From positions 1 through 15,527 of the forward strand of contig JBLHGU010000117.1 of the NCBI GenBank assembly GCA_047615875.1: 15,527 bases of DNA, written 5' to 3'. The notes under the pieces were generated by a model. It ran no database searches. It was not told the origin of the DNA and worked only from the letters and a program-made list of their open reading frames with translations. How positions within the stretch are numbered: the stretch's first letter is position 1; every line of letters starts with the position of its first letter. This document shows positions 7,185 to 13,045 of this stretch, one piece after another. This DNA comes from JBLHGU01 sp047615875 (GTDB lineage Bacteria; Pseudomonadota; Gammaproteobacteria; Arenicellales; CAJQKF01). The position numbers were made by a program, and so were the translations under genes.

Positions 7185-9190
7185 TAGTTGCTCCTACCTT
7201 TCATGGCTTTGCGCAAAATAAATACCACAGCTATCCCACCTGCGAATAGCCAGAAAATAATCGTTGCCCAACCCGGGCTGCTGGTTTTTTCACCGTCAAC
7301 ATCAAGATCTGTATTAGCCATCGCCTGATCCAGAGCATCAGACTTTGTTTGGTCGTACCACCATATGCTGGTGGCTACACCACTCTTAACTGCCTTATCC
7401 GGCCTGGAATAGCGATCCCAGTACAGCACACGATCGGCGCGAAGATGCCAGTTGGGTATGACATAAAAATTCCACAACAACGTTCTATCCAGGGCACGGG
7501 TCCAGGCCACCAGGTCTTCCCGGGAACAGGCTGAAATTAAGCCTTCGATAAGCTCATCTACAACCGGATTCTTTATACCGGCGAAGTTTCGACTGTCAGA
7601 TTGATCTGCAGCCGCACTACTCCAGAAAATACGTTGCTCATTACCCGGTGATTCCGCCTGACCCCAGACAAAAACAAACATGTCATAGTCAAAGCTTCGC
7701 AGGCGATTAATATACTGACTGGTATCCACCACACGTACGCTGGCATCTATACCTAAACGCTTTAAATTGCGAATCATGGGCAGCACAATTCTCTCGAAAT
7801 CAGGGCTCACCAACAACACCTGAAAACTGAAAGCTTTGCCAGTTTTCACATGCCTTAATTCGTTATCAACAACTTCCCAGCCGGCTTCTTTGAACAGTGC
7901 AAAAGCCTTGCGTAAATTTTCCCGGGGCCAGCCGCTACCATCGGTGTGGGGTGGGCTGTACTCTTCAGTAAATACACGTTTTGGTAGCTGGTCACGATAA
8001 GGTTCAAGAATTTCCAGCTCACGACCTTCGGGTATGCCGCTGGAGGCAAGTTCAGAATTCGAGAAGTAGCTTTGCGTACGAGAGTACTGACTGAAGAACA
8101 GATTTCGATTGGTCCAGTCAAAGTCAAATGCATAAGCAAGAGCTTCTCGAACCTTTGGGTCGCTGAACAACTCCTTACGCGTGTTCATCACAAAAGCCTG
8201 CATGCCCGTTGGCATCTGGTGTTCAACCCGATCTTTCCTAAGCCACTCTTTTTCAACTGCTGGTACGTTGTAATCCAGCGCCCAGGCCTTGGCCTGATTC
8301 TCAAGACGTAAATCCAGATCGCCAGATTTGAGGGCAAGTCGAACAGCGGTGTCATCACGAAAATACTCTGTGCGCATGATATCGAAATTGTTCGATCCCA
8401 CTCTAACGGGTAAATCCTTACCCCAATAGTCCTCAACCCGTTCAAGCTCTACATAACGCCCGGCTTCAAAGCGCTTAACCCGATAAGGTCCACTACCTAA
8501 CGGTGGCTCCAACGTGGTTTTCTCAAAATCCTTATCTTGCCAATAATGTTTCGGTAAAATCGGTAACTGACCAACAATTAACGCCAGTTCTCGATTAGTC
8601 AGGTCATTAAAACTAAACTTAACTCGACGCTCATCCAGCTTCTCAACTTTGGAAACACCACGATAGCTAAATCGATACCCAGGTGAACCCTTGGTAGTTA
8701 GAGTTTCATAGGACCAAACCACATCATCCGGAGTAATAGGTTCGCCATCGTGCCAGCGGGCATTGTCACGCAAAGTGAAAATAATCCACGAGCGATCATC
8801 TGGCCATTCCATGCTTTCCGCCACCAGGCCATACATGGTAAATGGTTCATCCTGATTACCAGTAAGAAGAGTTTCCACAGAGCCCGTAGAAGCTGAAGAA
8901 CCTTTTGGGATATAGCCGTGAAAGCTATCGAAAGTTCCTCGTGCCCCCTGACGCAGACTGCCGCCCTTGGGCGCTGCCGGATTTACATAATCGAAGTGCT
9001 TAAAATCTGCTGGATATTTCGGCGAGCCATGCATGGCAATGGCATGGCCTATGTTGATGCCATCACCACTGCCACACTCTTCAGCCTTCAAAGATAAGGA
9101 GAAAAGTATTGTGTGGCACAGCAGAACGGCAGCTATAGCCTTGCCGAATCGCGCTGGTTTTTTGATGAAGCAATCACTCATGCAACGCAT
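7184..9190 (-). CDS. yejA: YejA-type peptide-binding protein with extra C-terminal membrane anchor
   Basis: YejA is the extracytoplasmic solute-binding protein (SBP family 5) that delivers oligopeptides, and in E. coli microcin C, to YejBEF. The 668-aa precursor has a Sec signal peptide: basic residues K10, K11, R14 and K17, a hydrophobic core at 18-34 and likely cleavage after SLKA at 36. The mature part has the family features GSPKYPADFKHFDYVNPAAP near 55-74, RDNARWHDGEPITPDDVVWS near 144-163 and GSGPYRV. It is longer than E. coli YejA (about 604 aa) because of an acidic linker and a hydrophobic helix at 641-659 followed by a basic tail, which should tether it to the inner membrane. ATG 9190 is preferred because GAGG lies 4 nt upstream; a later ATG at 9181 is possible. 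This is the first gene of the yej operon, and a TATAAT lies about 60 nt upstream of its start. Confidence 0.95.
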   Translation of the reverse strand: MRCMSDCFIKKPARFGKAIAAVLLCHTILFSLSLKAEECGSGDGINIGHAIAMHGSPKYPADFKHFDYVNPAAPKGGSLRQGARGTFDSFHGYIPKGSSASTGSVETLLTGNQDEPFTMYGLVAESMEWPDDRSWIIFTLRDNARWHDGEPITPDDVVWSYETLTTKGSPGYRFSYRGVSKVEKLDERRVKFSFNDLTNRELALIVGQLPILPKHYWQDKDFEKTTLEPPLGSGPYRVKRFEAGRYVELERVEDYWGKDLPVRVGSNNFDIMRTEYFRDDTAVRLALKSGDLDLRLENQAKAWALDYNVPAVEKEWLRKDRVEHQMPTGMQAFVMNTRKELFSDPKVREALAYAFDFDWTNRNLFFSQYSRTQSYFSNSELASSGIPEGRELEILEPYRDQLPKRVFTEEYSPPHTDGSGWPRENLRKAFALFKEAGWEVVDNELRHVKTGKAFSFQVLLVSPDFERIVLPMIRNLKRLGIDASVRVVDTSQYINRLRSFDYDMFVFVWGQAESPGNEQRIFWSSAAADQSDSRNFAGIKNPVVDELIEGLISACSREDLVAWTRALDRTLLWNFYVIPNWHLRADRVLYWDRYSRPDKAVKSGVATSIWWYDQTKSDALDQAMANTDLDVDGEKTSSPGWATIIFWLFAGGIAVVFILRKAMKGRSN

Positions 9191-9252
9191 TATGCCTCAT
9201 GAATTTTTCAATAACATTAGTGTTAGTCATAGCGGTCAGTTGGGTTTGGGGG

Positions 9253-9258
9253 ATTATA
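9253..9258 (-). promoter_or_regulatory. Candidate -10 box of the yejA operon
   Basis: The minus strand reads a perfect TATAAT here, about 62 nt before the yejA ATG. The region 16-19 bp upstream contains only a poor -35 match (around TGGCAAAC). If used, transcription would start near base 9246 and give a leader of about 55 nt. The call rests on one hexamer in a divergent intergenic gap. Confidence 0.4.
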
Positions 9259-9260
9259 CT
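9255..9260 (+). promoter_or_regulatory. Candidate -10 box of mutY-yggX
   Basis: The plus strand reads TATACT, one mismatch from the consensus, 27 nt before the mutY ATG. No clear -35 is seen at 16-18 bp spacing. It overlaps the TATAAT of the opposite strand by four bases, so the two divergent promoters could not both be occupied at once. Confidence 0.3.
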
Positions 9261-9287
9261 GTGGGCTCTTAACCAGTTTGCCATTAA

Positions 9288-10367
9288 ATGTCCCTAATAA
9301 AGACAGCACCAACAACCCATAAGTTCTCCGATGATCTACTGCAATGGTTCGACCAGTATGGTCGCACCCATCTGCCCTGGAAGAAAAATCGCGACCCCTA
9401 TGCTATTTGGGTATCCGAAATCATGTTGCAGCAAACCCAGGTGGCAACGGTAATTGGTTATTTCGAACGCTTCATCCAGTCATTCCCAGACATCGCTACT
9501 CTGGCAAACGCGACCCAGGAACAGGTGCTCCAGCATTGGGCCGGCCTTGGTTACTACGCCCGTGGTCGTAATCTACATAAGGCTGCGCAACAGGTCGTAG
9601 AGACGTTCGACGGCACAATGCCCGATCAGCTGGATCAACTGCAATCGTTACCCGGCATCGGACGCTCCACCGCCGCCGCAATCCTCGCCCAGGCTCATGA
9701 TCAACGCCAGGCCATTCTGGATGGCAATGTTAAACGTGTTCTTGCTCGCATCTATCGAGTACCAGGCTACCCAGGCCAGGCCAGCGTGCATAAACAATTA
9801 TGGGAGTACGCTGAACACCTAACACCGCATAAAAGAGTCGCCGACTATACCCAGGCCATAATGGACCTGGGTGCCATTTTGTGCCTTCGAAGTCGACCTC
9901 AATGTTCAATCTGCCCAGTAAATAATCACTGCGATGCATTCCTTGAAGGCGATGCAGATCAGTATCCGGGTCGCAAACCGAAAACCGCCCGCCGTCAGCG
10001 ACAGGCACAGTTCCTGTTAATTGATAGAGGTGAAGGCAATTTATGGCTACAACAACGCCCACCAATCGGAATCTGGGGCGGACTAGGTTGTCTGGTAGAA
10101 ATCGATGAGAACGATTCTGCACAACAATGGGTGGAAAAACATCTTTCCTTATCGGTTAAGCAGATAGACAGACTAAGCCCATTCATTCACAAATTTACCC
10201 ACTACGATCTCGAGATTCAGCCAATAGTGATTAAGACAACGGTTTCATCCCAGTCCATTGTTAACGAATCAGCTGACGGCGACTGGTATGATAGGGCGAG
10301 AATTAGCCAGGTTGGTCTGCCAGCTCCCATACAAAAGCTAGTTGAAGCCTATTTACAATCGATTTGA
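9288..10367 (+). CDS. mutY: A/G-specific adenine DNA glycosylase MutY
   Basis: MutY excises adenine paired with 8-oxoguanine and so prevents G:C to T:A mutations. The 359-aa sequence has all expected parts. The catalytic Glu44 lies in WVSEIMLQQTQ. A helix-hairpin-helix occurs at about 118-132 (LQSLPGIGRSTAAAI). The catalytic Asp145 lies in LDGNVKRVLARIY. The 4Fe-4S ligands C199, C206, C209 and C215 have the classic 6-2-5 spacing. A C-terminal Nudix-like domain that reads 8-oxoG covers about 236-355, with the FTH motif at 303-305. Length matches E. coli MutY (about 350 aa). The ATG at 9288 has no strong ribosome binding site, but the next Met (46) lies inside the catalytic motif, so this start is the sensible one. 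yggX follows after 9 nt, the usual gammaproteobacterial arrangement. Divergent from yejA. Confidence 0.98.
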   Translation: MSLIKTAPTTHKFSDDLLQWFDQYGRTHLPWKKNRDPYAIWVSEIMLQQTQVATVIGYFERFIQSFPDIATLANATQEQVLQHWAGLGYYARGRNLHKAAQQVVETFDGTMPDQLDQLQSLPGIGRSTAAAILAQAHDQRQAILDGNVKRVLARIYRVPGYPGQASVHKQLWEYAEHLTPHKRVADYTQAIMDLGAILCLRSRPQCSICPVNNHCDAFLEGDADQYPGRKPKTARRQRQAQFLLIDRGEGNLWLQQRPPIGIWGGLGCLVEIDENDSAQQWVEKHLSLSVKQIDRLSPFIHKFTHYDLEIQPIVIKTTVSSQSIVNESADGDWYDRARISQVGLPAPIQKLVEAYLQSI

Positions 10368-10376
10368 GAAAACACC

Positions 10377-10643
10377 ATGTCAAAAACCGTGCAATGCGCT
10401 TATTTAAACAAGGAAGGTGAAGGAATGGACCGAGCACCATGGCCAGGCGAACTGGGTCAAAAGGTCCTGAATAACATTTCTAAAGAAGCCTGGCAGGAGT
10501 GGATGCGTCATCAAACCATGTTAATCAATGAGAAACGATTGAAACCCATGGACAAGGAGCATCGGAAGTATCTGGCTGAACAGATGGAAAAGTTTCTATT
10601 TGGTGGAGAAGTTGATGCCGTTGAGGGGTTTACGCCTAAGTAG
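10377..10643 (+). CDS. yggX: Fe(2+)-trafficking / oxidative damage protection protein YggX
   Basis: YggX is a small cytoplasmic protein linked to iron handling and to protection of Fe-S clusters from superoxide. The 88-aa chain has the whole family pattern: VQCAYLNKEGEGMD near 5-18 with the conserved Cys7, PWPGELGQKVLNNISKEAW at 21-39, and WMRHQTMLINEKRL followed by ARKYLAEQ-like helices (here HRKYLAEQMEKFLFGG). Length is typical (about 90 aa). The ATG lies 9 nt after the mutY stop, and GAGAAAA between them can act as a ribosome binding site, so both genes are likely on one mRNA. The pairing makes sense because MutY depends on an Fe-S cluster. No terminator is clear after the stop. Confidence 0.98.
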   Translation: MSKTVQCAYLNKEGEGMDRAPWPGELGQKVLNNISKEAWQEWMRHQTMLINEKRLKPMDKEHRKYLAEQMEKFLFGGEVDAVEGFTPK

Positions 10644-10886
10644 AGTTGTTGTTCGAGGTTGGAAGGGGTGGTGTTCTGAATGGCACATAAGTTAAGCTGG
10701 TTCAGTTACCGTAGGATGAGAGGAACCCATCATTTTGATAAAGGAATCCTCTGTGATTAGTCGTGCCACCTAATTCCCCAAAGACAGTAGGATGTGGTGA
10801 GGTACGAACCGCTCACTATAAATTTGGGCTTTGTTCTAACACAATATTCCGCTACTATTCGGCGCGAAATCAAGCGGGACACCCCA
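10644..10886. other. Intergenic region upstream of the methyltransferase gene
   Basis: These 243 bases separate yggX from the methyltransferase. There is a weak hairpin, AGAGGA at 10719-10724 against TCCTCT at 10747-10752 with a 22-nt loop and no T-run. The motif AGGATG recurs near 10713 and 10790. On the minus strand a 24-codon frame ends at a TAA near 10693-10695 and reads like a protein end (DSFIKMMGSSHPTVTEPA), possibly a remnant. A promoter for the next gene could lie at 10831-10858 (TTGTTC, 16 bp, TACTAT), but both boxes are poor. Nothing here can be named with confidence. Confidence 0.25.
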
Positions 10887-11729
10887 ATGGCGAACGAAAA
10901 AAGTAAATCCAGCAAACGCAAGAAAAAGCAGTCTAAATATACTGCCAAGACTGCAGACAAATACGAACTGTATCAACTGTCCGTACAATCTGCAGACGTA
11001 GATATCGCTTTCTTGCGCAGGGTTTATAAAAAAGAACACGGCAAGCCCGCAACCCATTTTCGCGAAGACTTCAGCGGCACTGGACTGCTCACTTCAGAAT
11101 GGATCAAGAAAGGCAAACAGTTCACAGCAGAAGCTTTTGATAACGATCCCGAGCCCATTGAATGGGGCAAGAAAAGACACTTCGCCGCATTAGGTGCCGC
11201 TGCCGACCGAGCCACTTTGCATTTAGGTGATGTCCGTGACCCAAGTGACAAGAAGCCTGATGTTCGTTGTGCTCAAAACTTCTCCTATAACTGTTTCAAA
11301 ACCCGTGCCGAAATGTTGCACTACTTTCGATGTGTCTACGAAGATCTAAGCGATGGCGGATTATTCGCACTAGATGCTTATGGTGGTTCCGAAAGTATCG
11401 AACACCGAGAAGATGAAACTGAAATCGAAGAAGGCTTCAATTACGTTTGGGACCAACACTGGTTCTCACCTGTTACCCACGAAGCCAAATTGTATATCCA
11501 TTTCCGCTTCCAAGATGGTACCGAAAAAACCCGCGCCTTCAGCTATGACTGGCGCATCTGGACTATTCCCGAATTGAACGACATTTTGCAGGAAGTCGGT
11601 TTTTCTCGGGTCGATGTATATTGGGAAGGTACAGCTGACGATGGCGAAACGGGTAATGGAATTTACCGAAAAACTCGTTTTGGCAGTAATGACCCGGCCT
11701 GGGTGACTTATATAGTCGCGGTAAAGTAG
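10887..11729 (+). CDS. Class I SAM-dependent methyltransferase with basic N-terminal tail
   Basis: This 280-aa protein has a Rossmann-type S-adenosylmethionine fold. HFREDFSGTGLLTSEW at 57-72 fits the glycine-rich motif I. AEAFDNDPEPIEWG at 81-94 supplies the acidic residue that binds the ribose. LGDVRD at 113-118 precedes an NFSYNCFKTRAEML stretch at 131-144, and LSDGGLFALDAYGG at 154-167 fits the post-motif strand. The C-terminal half (WRIWTIPELNDILQEVGFSRV and the VYWEG segment) resembles the cap of small-molecule methyltransferases. The first 22 residues are rich in Lys and Ser (SKSSKRKKKQSK), suggesting nucleic-acid or ribosome contact, but this is inference. The frame is open to an ATG at 10794, but the 31 residues this adds look like translated promoter sequence, so 10887 is chosen. 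The gene stands alone, convergent with the cyclase gene 56 nt away. Substrate unknown. Confidence 0.8.
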   Translation: MANEKSKSSKRKKKQSKYTAKTADKYELYQLSVQSADVDIAFLRRVYKKEHGKPATHFREDFSGTGLLTSEWIKKGKQFTAEAFDNDPEPIEWGKKRHFAALGAAADRATLHLGDVRDPSDKKPDVRCAQNFSYNCFKTRAEMLHYFRCVYEDLSDGGLFALDAYGGSESIEHREDETEIEEGFNYVWDQHWFSPVTHEAKLYIHFRFQDGTEKTRAFSYDWRIWTIPELNDILQEVGFSRVDVYWEGTADDGETGNGIYRKTRFGSNDPAWVTYIVAVK

Positions 11730-11762
11730 CCCCATTTAAATGATAGTGACATTAGCTTGGGG
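11730..11762. terminator. Weak possible bidirectional terminator
   Basis: CCCCA at 11730-11734 can pair with TGGGG at 11758-11762, and AATG/CATT can pair inside this. It lies exactly between two convergent genes, where a shared terminator is expected. The stem is interrupted and no T-run follows on either strand, so the call is weak. Confidence 0.2.
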
Positions 11763-11785
11763 TAGCGGTTATAAGGTGTGCTGTC

Positions 11786-13045
11786 CTATTTGGTAGCGAG
11801 TTCGATTTCAACGCTGTTATTACCAGCGAGCAATCGACCTAGATGGAATGTGGTTAACGGATCATCGTCATATTGTCCTATCAAAGTGGCAAAAGCTGGT
11901 CGCGCCGCCGGGTCTCCCTTCTCTAATAAATCGAATGCCAGCAGATAGCCTGAAGTCGCAGCTGTTTCATATCTTTCCTGGGTCATTGGTTCGTAGGTCT
12001 TCAACATTTGAGACTTACCTTTGAGCAACAGTGTAGCCGCAGGTCGCCCGGTAAAGTCTGGGATGTCGTCTACTACGTTTTGACTTACACAGATACGAGT
12101 TCCTAGTTGCTTGTTAGCGCTTTCCAGTCGGGCAGCTATATTAACCGCATCACCATAGGCTGTGTAGTCAAAGAAATAGTCGCCACCAAAACTCCCTATA
12201 ATTGCTTGACCGGAGTTAATTCCAATCCGGGTAATACCCAAAGGAATGTCACGAGCGCGCATCTCAGCCTGAAACTGCATTGCGAATTTATCTATGGCCA
12301 ACGCACATTCAACTGAGCGCTGGGCATGATCATCTTGTTGTAGAGGCGCACCAAATATTGCATGTATTGCATCGCCCACCACCTTCATCACGGTACCGTC
12401 ATGCTGAAATATTATTTGTGCCAGATGATCAAAATATTCATTCAGCAAGGCGACTATCACATCGGAATTCGTAGACTCAACCAGAGCAGTAAAATCGGCC
12501 AGGTCTGTAAACAGAAAACTTGCAACACGTCGATCACCCTTGGCTGATAATTCGGCAGGATTGTCAGACAAAGCCTTTGCTACATCCGGAGAAAAATAGC
12601 GTGATAATGTGCTATGGGCCTGTTCCGCGACACGCTTTTCCTGTTTCAACTGACGAAAGACCTGCAAATGCTTTATAGTCTTTTCTATGGTTTTTTCAAG
12701 ATCATCAAACTCAATAGGTTTGGTAATGAAATCAAAAGCACCCCGATTCATGGCGGTTCGAATATTGGCCATATCTCCATAGGCGGAAACAATCACAGTC
12801 TTTAGATCCTGGTGAAGTTCGTTCAATTGCTCCAATAGTGCTAGACCATCCATGCGAGGCATATTAATGTCACTTAAGACCATCAAAATATCTGGCTCAT
12901 CACGCAACACATCCAATGCCTGTATACCGTCACGGGCAAACACAAACTCCAATTCCTCCTTGCGGATTTGACGTCTGAATTTTTGTGTTACCAGTGCCTC
13001 TACATCCGGCTCGTCATCGACAACCAAAATGCGTGCAACAGTCAT
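11786..13045 (-). CDS. Response regulator with class III adenylate cyclase output domain
   Basis: The 419-aa protein should make cAMP from ATP when phosphorylated by the adjacent kinase. The receiver domain covers about 3-125: acidic pocket D10/D11, phospho-acceptor D59 in LSDINMPRMDG, switch S87 and K109 in FITKP. A helical linker (127-150) contains RYFSPDVAKAL, typical of cyclases. The class III catalytic domain covers about 172-325: metal ligands D181 (FTDLADF) and D225 (KVVGDAIHAIFG), adenine-selecting K221 and D293 (FFDYTAYGD), and transition-state residues N302 and R306 (VNIAARLE). The K/D pair points to ATP rather than GTP. The C-terminal tail is the short helical segment often seen in this family. 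The start is ATG 13045, which overlaps the kinase TGA by 4 nt (ATGA) and directly precedes the receiver. An upstream in-frame ATG at 13087 would add 14 non-conserved residues. Confidence 0.95.
   Translation of the reverse strand: MTVARILVVDDEPDVEALVTQKFRRQIRKEELEFVFARDGIQALDVLRDEPDILMVLSDINMPRMDGLALLEQLNELHQDLKTVIVSAYGDMANIRTAMNRGAFDFITKPIEFDDLEKTIEKTIKHLQVFRQLKQEKRVAEQAHSTLSRYFSPDVAKALSDNPAELSAKGDRRVASFLFTDLADFTALVESTNSDVIVALLNEYFDHLAQIIFQHDGTVMKVVGDAIHAIFGAPLQQDDHAQRSVECALAIDKFAMQFQAEMRARDIPLGITRIGINSGQAIIGSFGGDYFFDYTAYGDAVNIAARLESANKQLGTRICVSQNVVDDIPDFTGRPAATLLLKGKSQMLKTYEPMTQERYETAATSGYLLAFDLLEKGDPAARPAFATLIGQYDDDPLTTFHLGRLLAGNNSVEIELATK

Noticed and set aside
10719..10752. Hairpin after yggX as a terminator
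   Set aside because: The stem is only six base pairs with a 22-nt loop and no T-run, so it does not meet the pattern of a rho-independent terminator.
10794..10886. Upstream ATG of the methyltransferase as the real start
   Set aside because: The extra 31 residues have no family pattern, and the stretch is AT-rich with promoter-like hexamers. The ATG at 10887 begins the basic tail and fits better.
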